A stretch of 64,000 nucleotides of DNA. Source: Ceratodon purpureus. Its lineage: Eukaryota; Streptophyta; Bryopsida; Pseudoditrichales; Ditrichaceae. The position numbers were made by a program, and so were the translations under genes. Every line of letters begins with the position of its first letter. The stretch's first letter is position 1. Location: contig CM026426.1 of the NCBI GenBank assembly GCA_014871385.1, forward strand, positions 84,707,715 to 84,771,714, read 5' to 3'. The notes beneath the pieces were generated by a model. The model was not told the origin of the DNA, searched no databases, and saw nothing but the letters and a program-made list of their open reading frames with translations. Below are positions 1-11,342 of this stretch, piece by piece.

Positions 1-303
1 AGGTGATTGTGCTGCCGTTGTTGCAGTGCTGCTGCCGAATTGACCGCCAGAGAAGTGTGTTGGTTTACTTCAAAGCTTAGGGTTGTGAGTCGGAGCTGTA
101 GGCTGTCAACACCGGCCTGAATTGAGTCGCGTATCTGTGTAAGGGAGGGCCCTTGCGGTGTTTCGTTTTTAAAAGCTGTTATTGCCTCTTGGATAAATTC
201 CCGAGTGGGACGATTGTCATGAGCTCTGGTGCTGTTAGGAGGTGCGGTTCCTGCAATGCTGCGGTGATGGGGAGTGAAGTCAATCAGCTTTCCTAGCAGG
301 GGG
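1..303 (-). pseudogene. Frameshifted continuation of the gag-like ORF1, cut by the window edge
   Basis: On the minus strand, one frame other than that of the main ORF is open without a stop from about position 303 to base 1. It reads LLGKLIDFTPHHRSIAGTAP and continues into a Gln/Ala-rich, probably helical stretch. The switch falls in a run of five C (minus strand) just before the TAG at 293-295. A single-base slip there would fuse both frames into one longer protein. Either this copy carries a disabling indel or the frame change is programmed. The first is more likely in so decayed a neighbourhood. ORF2 would lie to the left of the window. Confidence 0.5.
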
Positions 304-1905
304 ATGGTGCGTCTGGAGCACTAGGTGGTATAGACAGCGCTATTGAGGCAGCGTATTGTCGCCACTCCGTCATGACGCCAAGTGCATCCTCCTGGGCTCT
401 GTTGTAGGAGATATTCACGATGTTGGTTGTGCCAAAAAGCTTGTGGAGGGCCACTGAAACCTGCAGCTGGGAGTATTGTATATTCAAACCTCTGACGATG
501 ATGGAAGTGCTGAGGGCATCTTGAGCAGATCCTAGGTGAGAGGGGTCGGTGAGGTTGAGCTCGATAATCTGCGTTGGTTGTCCAGATAGTGTCGGGGGAG
601 AGGTGAGAAGAAATTGCTTTGAGTCAAGGCTGGTGACGGTAATGTCAGCACTGGGAGTATTCGTGAATTTCTTGGCGACACCAACAATTTCGGCACGGCC
701 TGAGTGTTTGTTGCAGCTGTGGATGAGATTAGCAAGCAGCTGTCGTGAGTTGTATTGCGTGAGGGCGGGGCTTGTAATCTGCAAGCGACGGTTATTTGCG
801 GTAGAGGAAAATTCGTATCCCTTCTCCACTTTCCCGACCGCTTGTTCCCCGTTTTGGAGTTGCAATGTGAAGATACGATGGCCTTGGAGGAGGGCGATGG
901 CATCCCTTTCGGGGTTGCGCAAGTCTGCCCGAAGAAATCCAAGCCAACTTTGTGTTTTTCTATGGACAATTGCAGATATACGCTCACGGAATCTGTTAGC
1001 TAAAGGTATGCTCATCAATTCGAATCTGGCTATGGCTGTTTCCTGCACTTGCTGCTTTGTCATGTGGTGATAGTCTGTGTCAAATCGGATAATGATCTGA
1101 TAACTTTGTGACAGCCCTGTGGCTTCTATAATTTCTGTGCCTATGGGGAGTTTTTTAATGTGCAGATATTGACCGGGAATTCCATCAGGACGTATTGAGG
1201 GATATAGTTTTTGTTGCACATGTGGAAAAGCATGGCGGCAAGAATGGAACTCTAGGACTTCGGAGTCTGGCATTACTCCCGGAACTAGTGCGGCAGAGGT
1301 AAGGTCTTTACATTCAGCTAAACCTTGTTGTGTGTTGAGATACTCATGAACACTAAAAGAGAGCCAGAGATTTGAAACAAAATCAGAGATAGGAGGGAGA
1401 TGAGAAGGAGGTGGTAGGTTGCCTGGGTGGGGCGTGGTGGAGAGTTGAAGCAGGGCGGTGGGGTTGTTGATGGGAGGTGTGACAGCGGGGGCCGGCTCTT
1501 GCTGTGGAGGGGCTGCTGCGGTACTGGTCGGGGTGGTATGGTATGCGCTAAAGGCGGAGTCACGAGAGGAATTCGCTGGGGGGCTGCGAGCTGGCGATTC
1601 AAATCCGTCATCAGTGTCAGCAGGCTCGATGAGGCGCCCCTCCGGTTGCGGTTTATGGCGTTTGGTGGAAGTTGTTGGCTTGCTGGGAAGAGCTGAGGCC
1701 GGGAGCTGGGGTGAAAGGCGGCAGCTGGGCGGGTAGTCGCGCACAGCTACAGGTCCAGTGGGATTGTCATCGGGAGTACTTGGAGCGCTGAGTGCCTTGT
1801 CGCTGAGCTTAATCACCAGTTTCCGCTTCTCTGTTCCTGCAGAAACGATACGAGGTGCCATCGGTCTGGAGGAGCTTATAGGCTTTCCAAGTTTTTTAGT
1901 CATAG
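293..1905 (-). CDS. ORF1 (gag-like) of a non-LTR retrotransposon, 3' part frameshifted
   Basis: The frame is open from an ATG at 1905 (protein starts MTKKLGKP) to a TAG at 293-295, about 537 residues. An in-frame ATG at 2155 exists, but the intervening 84 residues are low-complexity His/Pro/Thr-rich and look like translated leader, so I prefer 1905. The first ~190 residues are Pro/Ser/Thr-rich and disordered. From roughly residue 200 on there is a folded region (HSCRHAFPHVQQKLYPSIRP onwards). I do not recognise a named domain. The LINE ORF1 assignment rests on layout, on the strongly G-depleted sense strand it shares with the LINE at 36.8-42.8 kb, and on a C-terminal half with alternating beta/alpha segments as in RRM-type ORF1 proteins. 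The TAG is probably an artefact of decay, because another frame stays open to the window edge. A domesticated gene is the alternative. Confidence 0.5.
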
Positions 1906-3120
1906 CAAGGGGGTGAAGAGATGTGTAGCATGGAGTTTGTGGGAGTAATGGTATGGTGTGTGAGTGAGGTGCGGTAATGTATGGAGTGGGTTGGTTATGA
2001 AGTTTGTGGTTGGGGAGGGAGTGGTGTAAATTTTTTGGTTGGGCGAGCTTTTTTCTTGGGATAGGGATGGTGTGTGATAGTGGTGTGGAGGAGCAGGTTT
2101 GTAGGTGGTGATAACAAGGAGGTGTGGCATGTGTGGAGGTTTTGGGGTGAGTCACGAGTTTTCTTTTAATACATTGGCGACTTTGTAGGCTGCATGGTTG
2201 CGGTGGTGGAGGATGGTGTATGAGGGGGGGCAGCTGTCAAGGGTTTGGATTAGTGGATAAGTGTAGCGTAGGTGTAGGGAGAGAGTGGTGTTTTGTGTGT
2301 GGTGATGGGAAGATTTTTGGTTGAGAAAATGTGTATAGTTTGTTTTTGATAGGAGAAGTTGGTTTTGATATTTGTGTAGGGAATGTGAAGATTCTGTTTG
2401 GGACAGAGGTTTTCGGGATGTTTGTCACTTTGGAGCAAGGCCAGGAGCTGCTGTAGCTAAGGTGATGTAGTGCGGAAGATTTTGGTGCGGTGGAGTGGAC
2501 GAAAAGGTGAAGTTGCATGCATTGGCTGGCCCGGTGTGTAGTGCCGGGAGTTTGAAGCTGCGTGTAGTAGTGAAGGTGTGTTATAATGTAGGGGGAGTAG
2601 TTGTTGTGTAGGAGGAGATATGGTAGAGGGCGGTGGCCGGAGTATAATCGTGTGTGTAGTTGTAGACAGGGTTTGTAGTGATATTTTTTTGGGGTGTGAA
2701 GGTGGAAGTGAAGTTAGAATCGGGTAGAGCAGTGTTGGGGGAGTGGTTCGTTTGGTAGGACAGAGAGGAAGAGTAGGAAGGCTACTTGTGTTGTGTAGTT
2801 TGGTTGATGAAATAAATCTGTCGAATTTGGCCATGGTGGATTAGTGTTGCTGGTGTTATATGTGTGATTATTTTGTTTGTTTGGGAAGTTAAGTTGTGTG
2901 TGTCGGTGGGAAGTATTGAATTGTTTGGGATGTCTTGGGGGAAAGACCGAGGCTAGGGGATACGGTGTGCTTTCAGTTGGTTGGTGTTGAGAAGTAAATG
3001 TGTGGGGAGGAAGGTGCTTTGTTTGCGTTGAGTATGTATGTGGGAAAAAGAGTGGAGAGAATGTATGTGGTATGTATGGAAATGGGAATGAGGGGTGGTG
3101 TGTGTGTGTGTGATGTAAAC
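1906..3120 (-). other. G-depleted leader of the left-edge retroelement
   Basis: Read on the minus strand this stretch is almost pure A/C/T, so every frame spells His/Pro/Thr/Ser-rich peptides without a recognisable domain. The same bias marks the coding part of the element at its left and the LINE at 36.8-42.8 kb. It ends near a (GT)n run at about 3098-3113. I read it as the 5' untranslated part of the element. No promoter motif could be identified. Confidence 0.4.
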
Positions 3121-3836
3121 ATTGCTGAAACTACTTAGACCAAAAGAGGCGTACCAGTTTCGTAAGCAGAGGGGCTTGGTTGTTTTGAAGGTAGCTCGCA
3201 AGGTAAAGGCTTGGGGCAGCCAACTGTTGTACGTGTTGCTCCATGGTGAGGCTGCGGTAGCTTGGTGCGGGGTGTTTAAAAACATTCGCAGAATAAGTTC
3301 TGAGACAGATGGTGGAGTTGTCTCGGCTTGGATTCTTGGTGTTGCTAGAGGAACTGCTATCTGTGCAGCACATTGGGAGGTAGATTGGAGCAGATAGGTG
3401 AGCAAAAAGACAACAGAGGCATAGGAGCGGCGATGATGAGTGTGAGACAGGCGGCTGCGGCTAGGGCAAGACACCGCATATTGCGGAGCTCCAGCCGCCA
3501 TCAATTCCCATAGTGTACTTTTCCACATAGTAAACTGTATCAAACACCATGAATGACTTTCAAGACACCAGGAAGCAAACAACCATCCTTGAGTACTAAA
3601 ATGTAATGAGAAACGAGCAATATATCAGTGTGGCTGACAAGGAAAAACGAAGAATGACTATAATCACCTCATCTTTCGACGATCTCCTATAGATGAGCTC
3701 ACATACGCTTCTTCACTTGTTGCTTTATCTTTCTTTTCTTCTCCGACACCTCTATCAAATCGTCGGAGCCCCACATCACAGTTGCATCATTAGATAGTTC
3801 CGTTGCCTTCACATCATCCAGTAATCTAACCGCCTT
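3121..3836. other. No recognisable gene
   Basis: Composition returns to normal here. Two overlapping frames exist, one of 91 codons on plus at 3122-3397 and one on minus starting at 3582. Neither resembles a known protein, and a protein-coding exon cannot be supported. Confidence 0.3.
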
Positions 3837-4575
3837 GGGGGCAAGCACAATAAAGTGTACCAAAAAAGTGCTTAACTATTTGACAATTTCAGCCCTTCTT
3901 ATAAACACTCAAGAAAGTGGGATCTAAGTTATGTTGATTCAAAATTTAGTTATGGATTTCAAAAATAGACTTGATTCTCTTGAACTTCCCAAATGTGCGA
4001 GACAAGACATCGAGGTTTAGAAGTGGAACGGATACCGCGAAGTCGGTTCAAGTGAATGGGATTATTTGCGAAAGTGAAGAGAAATGTTTATGGATTCCTC
4101 GAAAGTCACATTTAATTTCGCTGTCCACTCTGTTCTTAAGGTACCATTCTAGAAATGCGGGGGTTCCAACAGTTTGGACCCATAAAGTGTACCAAAAGTA
4201 CCGTCGTGACGTTTTCTGGACACTGTTTTGGGCGAAACTTTTGGAGCTCTTCCCTTCAAATATTGTCGTGTTCAAATGCTCAAAAAATAATTTTCTGATG
4301 TTTGCAAATGGTCGGGAAAAAAAAAAGTGAAAAAAGAACATCTTCATTTTCATGATTTAGAACTAGCGGTCAAATTAAGTTTCAATTGAAGATGTTTTTC
4401 TTATGGAGATGCCTGTAAGATACCTTGTGACACCTTAAAAAGTGACTAAAATGCTCAAAAACTACACCAAAATGCTCAAAATCAGCTTTGAGCCTTAAAA
4501 AACAGCACACTTCATATTCACTTGTTGGTGGTCACATGTTGCACTTTGTGGTACACTTTATTGTGCTCTCCCCCC
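3837..4575. mobile_element. Non-autonomous DNA transposon with GGGGG...GCACAATAAAGTGTACCA ends
   Basis: The sequence GCACAATAAAGTGTACCA at 3845-3862 recurs as its exact reverse complement at 4549-4566. Outside it both ends run into G5 (left) and C-run (right), giving terminal inverted repeats of about 26 bp. CTT precedes the left end (3834-3836) and follows the right end (4576-4578), compatible with a 3-bp target duplication, though the C-run makes the exact right edge uncertain. An internal copy of AAAGTGTACCAAAA sits near 4186. The 119-codon frame at 3971-4330 has no recognisable domain. Superfamily is unassigned; a 3-bp duplication would fit Harbinger or CACTA. Confidence 0.6.
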
Positions 4576-4587
4576 CTTATTAAGTTG

Positions 4588-5013
4588 CACAAGAAGTTTT
4601 GGAGCTGTTAGCTCCCGAGGCTAAACCGGAAGGGGGGCTAATTTTTGGCACTTTAGCCCTGGCTAAATGTGCCCTTCCTTCTAGTTTGGGAAATATTAAC
4701 CTTGGCAATGGGACCATTTTGGGGGCTAAAGTCCAAAGCAAAAAGAAATCTCAAATTTTTCACAGGAAGTTTTTGAGACTTTAGCTAGGGCTAATCCTTC
4801 ATGTGTTAGCCCCCTCATTAGCCCCTTTACACATGAAGCAAAAAATCTTGGATTTCTTTTGTACTCTAAGATTAGCCGCCCAAAATGATACCATTACTGG
4901 GGCTAATCTTTTGTACATCATTGCGAGGTAGAAGTTAATCAGGGCTAATGTGCCACTAATTAGGCCACCTTATAGTTTAGCCCTGAGGACTAACGTCTCG
5001 AAAACTCCTTGTG
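4588..5013. mobile_element. CACTA-like foldback element with subterminal TTAGCCC repeats
   Basis: The left end CACAAGAAGTTTTGGAG pairs with the inverted right end CACAAGGAGTTTTCGAG, and similarity between the arms continues to the middle (about 4800), so the 426-bp element is nearly one long imperfect hairpin. TTG flanks both sides (4585-4587, 5014-5016), a 3-bp duplication. About ten TTAGCCC/GGGCTAA heptamers in both orientations are packed inside. CACTA/En-Spm elements have CACTA- or CACAA-type ends, 3-bp duplications and subterminal repeat arrays bound by their own regulator, so that is the best fit. No coding capacity. Confidence 0.65.
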
Positions 5014-5396
5014 TTGGTTTGTAGGGTGCATCACTTTGACTCTAGGTTCTAAAACTTTCACGATCTCAATGAATAGCAGGCCAATATCCTATTTTACATT
5101 ACACCATGGATAGGACTACAACGTTGACTTCGTTGTCTTGTAGCTATAGCCGGTTTTCCCAAGAGCAACAAGAGCGCCAAGCCTAGTGGGATGTAGTATC
5201 CACACGTCCTTGTTTTTTGGTAGTAGGTACTTCTTCTGCAAAATTATCATGAAACATCCCCACTTGAAGATACATGTACACCAAGCGTAGACACAAATCA
5301 GAAAATGGTTAGTCTCACTAGACAACATCATTACCTGATGTCCCTGTGTCAAGATGTCATTCTCTGGGTCGCACTTTGCATATTTACAGGTCGCTA
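5014..5396. other. Spacer between two small transposons
   Basis: No recognisable gene or repeat. A 78-codon frame on the minus strand (5116-5352) resembles nothing known. Confidence 0.3.
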
Positions 5397-5660
5397 CCGT
5401 AACACCATAGCTGGTTCGTTCTTAAATAATTCCAAAAATAGAAAACGAAAAAAATTGAAAATTATGAAGACCAAAAAACGAAAATAGAATAAATTGTTTT
5501 TTCTGATTGTTTGTCATATCTAAGCCAAATGAGGTTATTTTTAGTAAATTTTTAGTAAAAAACGAAAATCAAGAAAATCAATTTTGGAGAGACGAACCTT
5601 ATTTTTCCAAAAAAAATAATTATTCGTTTCACAAGGAACGAACCAGCTATGGTGTTACGG
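5397..5660. mobile_element. TA-flanked MITE (Tc1/mariner or pogo type)
   Basis: The first 25 bases, beginning CCGTAACACCATAGCTGGTT, recur as an exact inverted copy at the right end. TA flanks both ends (5395-5396 and 5661-5662). The 264-bp interior is A-rich (many GAAAA/AAAAC runs) and non-coding. The TA target and CCGTA start match the full-length pogo-type element at 44876-48228, so a related transposase probably mobilised it. The inner parts of the two terminal repeats differ. Confidence 0.8.
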
Positions 5661-7300
5661 TATCTTTAAGGCAGCAGCTGGAGTAGTACACTTGACATTA
5701 GGTTGGACGCCAGCATACCATCAGCCGCCATCGATGTCTCCATGGTGGATAAATTCTGACGTCTAAATGTTTCAACGACAATTTCTGGACTATGATCAGT
5801 CTGCAATTCACCACTAGTTGATGGAAAGGACAACCTTTCGGAGTGGGTCGTTTCGGGTGGACGACACCCTATCAACTGATAGGGTGAAAGTCCCGGATAA
5901 CGGATGGCAGGCAACGAGAACCAACACCCGTAAGTGCAGAACTCAATCATCCGACTTCAGGCTACGTACACATACGATAGGACGCAACAATAACGTACAA
6001 TACCCCGTTGAAGAATACATCATCTAGTATTTCACGCGGCCATCGTATGATATGAATATACTCCTTACTTAAATACATATACGTTTGCAGCTTAATCTCT
6101 GTGGCCAAAACTTACATTGACGTCGATTCATTGACAAAAGAAAATACGGCCCGATGTTTATTACAGGAGTCCGGTGAACATAAAAAAAATGTGTTCGGAT
6201 GCATTAAGTATCAGCAATTGTAGCAGACGTTCAGGCAACATATTACAACCCGCCGGATACTCACGAACATATGTCATAACCCCTTGCGATACAAGGTGAA
6301 AATGATAAAACAAAGCCTAAAGGCACCGCAACTAGAGCCCCTCTACCCAATTCACGGATGACAGAATCGCAGGGTAGCCTAAAAAACTTTGTGCAAAAAT
6401 CGTCACTCATGCCTCGTGGTTGCAGATACTGAGATGGCCATTAACAAAATGAGTAACCACTTAAAAATTGGCGTTTCCATGATTATGACAACTGCAATCT
6501 TAGGATATCACAGAGTAGACGGCGCGTCGTCCCCATGACCTTGTGATGGTGAACTCTTCAAAGAGAACCAGTATAACTAGAAAGAGTGCTCACTACAGCC
6601 ACCTTGAGCTTAGAAGTTAAGAGGAGCCTTGTATTGATCACGGTTTAAGGTATCAAATGGCACCGAGGAGGCACAGAGCACGGAAGGCCATGGGGCGTAC
6701 GCGACGCTATGCATCGCTATGGGGCGCCACACTCAGCGCGCGAAAGAAGCGATCTCTGAAGTTTGGTCAGTCAGGTAAGTTGAATGGCGTTCACATCATA
6801 CGTTCTCATGACACGGTCTAAGTTTGACACTATTGCAGGCAGTAGCATCGTTTGAGTAATCGAACACACTGATTATCTTGTCGTTTGTGCCGGATGCAGC
6901 TGCGCATGGCACACAGAGGTTAGCAGCATGTCTTGCTACTCACCAAGAATTCTGGACCCACATACTGCCGAAAGGGTGAGCCTTGCATCATGAGCCGACA
7001 TGACGTCTTCGGAGATTTGGAACGAAGAGGTGTCCCTGATTGCCATAGATCCAAGCCACAACACGAGCAAAACATTAGGTACAACATTCAAGGACATCAA
7101 CGTTATTTCAAAGTTCTGGGCTGATATAGTGAATGACACAGACAGTGACAAATAGGAAATCACTTGTCCAATGTAGGTCTCCGATGGGGAAACTTAGAAT
7201 TCAAGAAAGTAATACGCATAGACATATGTACTAGAGGAAAGTAGAACTTATATTTATTATGAAAGAGGCGTCAAGAAACATATAAGGCGATCCTTAGTAC
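5661..7300. other. Gene-poor stretch downstream of the ParB/methylase pseudogene
   Basis: Only short frames (under 95 codons) on both strands, with no recognisable motif, repeat or RNA gene. It may contain further 3' exons or the 3' end of the element on the minus strand, but I could not identify any. Confidence 0.3.
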
Positions 7301-7385
7301 GATCCTTCACTGTCGAGTACGAATACTATAAGGAATACATCTCTGCAATGTTCGCAGGATCTGAATTGGTTTAACAATGAGTACA

Positions 7386-7613
7386 CTAGCCAGCCGTGCG
7401 ATGTAAAGTGCCACTTAACGAAGCCTGAGCACACGTATTGTAGTAAGCACCGTCGAGTTCTTCGAGGTGCTGTATAAGAATAAGCATCCAATTATCCTCC
7501 CTTCCAATGTCGGCGCTAGGCTCCACAACGAAGTCCGATGGGAACATGTTAAATGCTGATGGGTCCTCGTCAAGAGCTAGAATATGCCTGCCACTTAGCT
7601 CATAAGCTTGCAT
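7386..7613 (-). pseudogene. C-terminal methyltransferase-like exon
   Basis: It begins AYELSGRHILALDEDPSAF, the counterpart of the segment A...GR.xIGIExD..yF that follows motif I in N6/N4 DNA methyltransferases, where the acidic residue (here D of LDED) holds the AdoMet ribose. After it comes an acidic tail without known motif up to a stop at 7386-7388. The exon is separated from the preceding one by about 95 bp of intron-like sequence; the joining phase is not clean, which fits decay. Confidence 0.45.
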
Positions 7614-7705
7614 CGACGATCTTGTGCAGCATGGTGAACTAATGTTAGAGTTCTACATTGATGCAACTTTGCGGAAACTAAACAGTATGAGTGCATTCTG
7701 CTTAC

Positions 7706-7933
7706 CCACTGCCCAGTCAAGTCGAGAACGGTGCTCGCCTTTCCGGTGCAGATTTCAATCATAGGCTCCATAAATGCCGGAGCCTTTTGTTTGGAACTTC
7801 GATAAGACTTAGTTCCTTTACATCGCAATAGGTTGTCATCGGTCACAACATTCTCAAGCACATCCGAGGATTTAGGTTTCCAATCCATAACCTTGCTTGC
7901 AATTTTGTTGAATCGAAAGTTCACTTGGCTCAT
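7706..7933 (-). pseudogene. Methyltransferase-like exon with SAM-binding motif
   Basis: The C-terminal half reads KQKAPAFMEPMIEICTGKAS followed by TVLDLTGQW and an exon end at a GTAAG donor (7701-7705). This matches the C-terminal core of beta-class DNA methyltransferases, where K.P.LLE.LI..ST..GD.VLDPFAGSG holds the AdoMet-binding motif I. The Gly-rich turn is changed (DLTGQW). The following exon continues with GRHILALDEDPSAF as expected after motif I. The upstream half is Lys/Ser/Asp-rich without recognisable motif. Confidence 0.5.
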
Positions 7934-8080
7934 ACATCTGCACCTGAAAACCTTAGCCTTGAAAAGGCGTTTCTGTAAAGCAGAAAAAACACAGGGTATT
8001 CAGTTGCACAAAAACATTCTCATACAATTGGCATTAAATGATTTAATAAAACTTCTAGTCAGTAGAGAAGGGGCTATTAC

Positions 8081-8400
8081 CCAGGTGGGGAAAAATGGCC
8101 TGTGATTCACTACATAGAACGTCCTTAAGCACTCCCCACTCATTTATCCAAGTCCCTGACGTTAGCAAGGGCTGCTCTTCGGCAGGAACAAATAGAAGTA
8201 GCACAATCGAGTCTGCCAATATGGCCTCTGCGATGTGAAATATGGCTGGAAACGTAAGTTTCTTAACCATATTCGAGACCAGAACCTTCGATTTGTGTGG
8301 ATGGGCCGGGACGACAAATTCAGGTACTTCGGCATTGTCGAGAGTATTGCAGATTATAAGATCCACGCAATACCTACTTGCTACCTTGTTATGCATGCAA
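8081..8400 (-). pseudogene. Methyltransferase-like exon, motif IV region altered
   Basis: The segment reads YCVDLIICNTLDNAEVPEF, then a helix and a second hydrophobic strand (AEAILADSIVLLLFVPAEEQ), ending at a CCACCTGG/GTAATA boundary at 8080. In class-beta N6/N4 DNA methyltransferases the strand VDLIxxDPPY carries the catalytic motif IV, followed by a helix and the strand after the G-x-V segment. The DPPY position here reads NTLD, so either the catalytic motif is lost or I have misaligned the strand. It sits immediately before the exon with the SAM-binding motif, as expected for the permuted beta class. Confidence 0.4.
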
Positions 8401-8829
8401 ATTTTCCTATCTGCAATCAGCAATCAGAAATAATATTTGTCAAAATGACCTAAAATCAACTAGCGCCGGCGCCAGAAGTGTATCTTCAAAGAATGCAAAA
8501 TCGCTTATAAAAACAGAGTTAACGTCTCGTAAGTTAGACGGTCAAATGGTCAGTAAGCGTACACAAGAGCACATCATACGTTAGACCGTGCGAATTTTCC
8601 AAGCACAACTCTTACGGACTTTTCACGACAACAGAATGTAGCAACCAATGCAAAAAGCATCTAAACGATTATGCAGAAAAAACCCGACAACATAAGCTAT
8701 TTAAGTCGTGGCGCTAGCGCCATTCAAGAAAGACTCCTGATCAAGTTGAACACGGTCGGGAACCAATGAGCACGATGTGCCGCGGACGCCATTCGAGATG
8801 GACCGATTTGTCACGATGGAGGAGATTAC

Positions 8830-10020
8830 CTACTTGATTGCGCTCAGAAATGTAGAGAACACAGATTGATCGGTTCCTTCCAAGAAGCTTTCGATGGCAA
8901 TATTCATCAACAGTTTCACGGTAGTTTCGACGCCCTTGATAGGGAGAGCTGAAAACTTTACTTGATGAGATCCGTCTGGTCCCGGCTTTGATTTTTTCTT
9001 AGATGACTTAGTCACTGCCTTTTTGGGCACTATGGTCGCCGGAGAAAGGGCCGAATCATTGTCTTCTTTTTGGAACTGCTGCGGCTCGTTCAGTAGCCTT
9101 CGTTGCAAGTCATGATGCGACGTTCTTGGCAGATGTTGAGCTGCAGTTGCACGAGTTATGGCAATATCATCATCTTTCTGAGGTGCGCTACTCATCAAAT
9201 CGACATCCTCTTTAACATCCCTTATAATAAAACTCAAACACTCTCCACCCGATGGCTGTAGAGGTACCTCCTGCCCAGATTTTGCAGCAATTATTTTGTG
9301 CAACTCAGTAAACATTATTCGCCTATGATGAGTGAAAATCCCATTGTTAGTAATTGGAACGTACACAAAGTCTGTCGAACCGTATAACGCAGAAAGAAGT
9401 ACAGACGATATACTAAGAGAAGATTGTTCTACTGTATCAGTTCCACCATCCAGATCACCCACCAAATTTCGTGCATCTTTGATCTTCTCAAGCATAGCCT
9501 CAAGCATCTGAGCCTTCTCCGCGATCGGTGTAGTCATCATCACTTTAATCTCGTCTAAGACTTGATCGTAAAGTGCAATATCGCTGTTACCTAGAAAGTA
9601 TCGTTCACTTCCGATGCTCTCAATGTACCATCCCAGCCCCATGAGATGCTGGGAAGGTAGCTTCAGTTGGGACTACGTGAACAAACCCTCCTTTGAATGC
9701 TGAAGCGAGTCGGAAAAAACTAGAAAATTTTTTATATCTCGATCTTCTTTCTGAAGTAGGGAATGCACAACGCCGAGCCACCGCACAAAGCGTCAAACTG
9801 CCTTCACGCCTTCTATGTATGTCACCTGATCCTCCCAACATTTGTGCCTTAGAGGTCCTGCGTTTGTGGTGAAGATTCGGGGAAGTACTTCTTGAATCCA
9901 AAGACCATCACGATTTCAAAGTAATCATCAAATATTGGCTTCACTTCATCAACTCGTAAAATTCATATCCCTTCTCAGGTTTTGTCTTCTCTGCCAACAT
10001 TATAAATAATTCAAACGCCC
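8830..10020 (-). pseudogene. Long exon(s) of the ParB/methylase gene with stops and frameshift
   Basis: From 10020 a frame reads AFELFIMLAEKTKPEKGYEF, slips by one base near 9950 and continues as DEVKPIFDDYFEIVMVFGFK. Another stretch, at 9840-9640, has two in-frame stops within RFVRWLGVVHSLLQKEDRDI and the following LKLPSQHLMGLGWYIES. From 9642 the frame is open for 270 codons to 8830. The last part contains a Lys-rich linker (KKAVTKSSKKKSK, about residues 208-220 of the open part) and a hydrophobic C-terminal helix. I recognise no domain here. Position between the ParB and methylase parts suggests an element-specific middle region. Confidence 0.45.
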
Positions 10021-10215
10021 GGGTACCCATCTGCAAACCACGGTTTCATTAAGTTAGTTGTCAACAAGATATAATATCGTGGCACAGTAAAGCAGCCAAT
10101 GTAGTACAAGCCCATAAATTATGGAAGATTTAGCATATAAAAGAATGGAAAACTATGGTTTCAGGTCTCCAATGGAAGTGGAAAGCTTTTCTGTTTCTAT
10201 AATGTGTTTTTATAC

Positions 10216-10375
10216 TTGCTCCCACCAAGCTCGGCGGTTCAGCCATTTTTGAAAAGCAGCCCTGGTAAAACCCATGTCCAAAAGCAATACCAATCCTTCT
10301 CCGTGCTGGAAGCGTTTCAGTGCTTCAATACCCTTTTTATATCTACCCCTTGCACCCCAATGAGAATGCCGAGGT
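10216..10375 (-). CDS. Internal exon of the ParB/methylase gene
   Basis: One minus-strand frame reads RYKKGIEALKRFQHGEGLVL and then LLDMGFTRAAFQKWLNRRAW and ends at a GAGCAA/GTATAA exon-intron boundary at 10216. A neighbouring open segment at about 10425-10560 (NPKYHPHLTEELDYHSQ) is likely the preceding exon. Neither has a named domain. Both look like genuine coding sequence by composition. Confidence 0.45.
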
Positions 10376-11156
10376 TGTCAACTGTCATAGCCCTAGGCTT
10401 CTTACTTGAATTCCTTTGACTGTGGTAGTCCAGCTCTTCGGTAAGGTGGGGGTGGTACTTCGGATTGCACAGTCTAAAAATCTTATTCATGTAGTTGGTC
10501 TTTTCCTTTCTTACATCCTCGCTCGCATCGTGCTTTGCGTTTGCCATCAACACAGGTGAGGGTTTTTGTGTGTGTAGACATCTAGGCCTTGACAGCGAGT
10601 ATTTCTCGCTGATTAAAAGGAAGAGCATCAATAGGTCAGTGCGCAATTAATATACATCCATGTAGCGATTTTGAACCCTGACAACTAGTAAGCATCGCAG
10701 AAATCAACAAATGCGATACCACAGGGATCTGAAGTCATTTGATGCTGTGAGCAACTTATTCCATATTTAAACCCGTTCCGTACAGAATAGCAACGGTCTG
10801 AAGATGCAGCAAACCGACAAGACTTAATCCACTTACAGTTCAACACAACGAGTGCAATGAGTCCAGCCCAGGTGAAACCATTCCTATTCACCTTGAAAAC
10901 TCAAAGAACAAGAATGCAGCCAAAGCCAAGCTCGCTAATACGTGAAGGTCAAAAGACAAATCATTACCAACGTTTAATGATACACTTAAATTCAGGGAAG
11001 TCTCCCACAATAATGCAAGCATCGAGAATTATCTATCCAGACAATAGTACTCTTTTAGACAATACTATCCAGACTGACCATATTAGGAGACTGTACACAT
11101 CATAGAAATCAATTTTGCATAAAAAGGTTAAGTAGATGGATGGAGAACAAACGCAC

Positions 11157-11342
11157 CTTGAAATAAACTTTGATGACGGCATCAAACATCATTTTGTACC
11201 AGCGTCCTTTCCAGGCGTCTTTTATGCGTTCAATCTCGCTTTTGGAGAAGTAGGGTTTGTACTCCAAAGGGTCACGCCTAGCTATATGCATAACCTTATA
11301 GAGAATATGCGCGAGCTGCTTCTTCAGTCGTGTTCGACGTTC
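11157..11342 (-). CDS. Basic helical exon of the ParB/methylase gene
   Basis: An open segment flanked by a CTATAG acceptor and a GTGCGT donor encodes a strongly charged, helical stretch (RRTRLKKQLAHILYKV, then KSEIERIKDAWKGRWYKMMF). It is followed by an intron towards the left. No named domain is recognised. The base composition and charge pattern are those of real coding sequence. Confidence 0.45.

Noticed and set aside
549-1070. Plus-strand ORF of 173 codons
   Set aside because: It is the reverse-strand shadow of the gag-like ORF1, which has the better composition and length.
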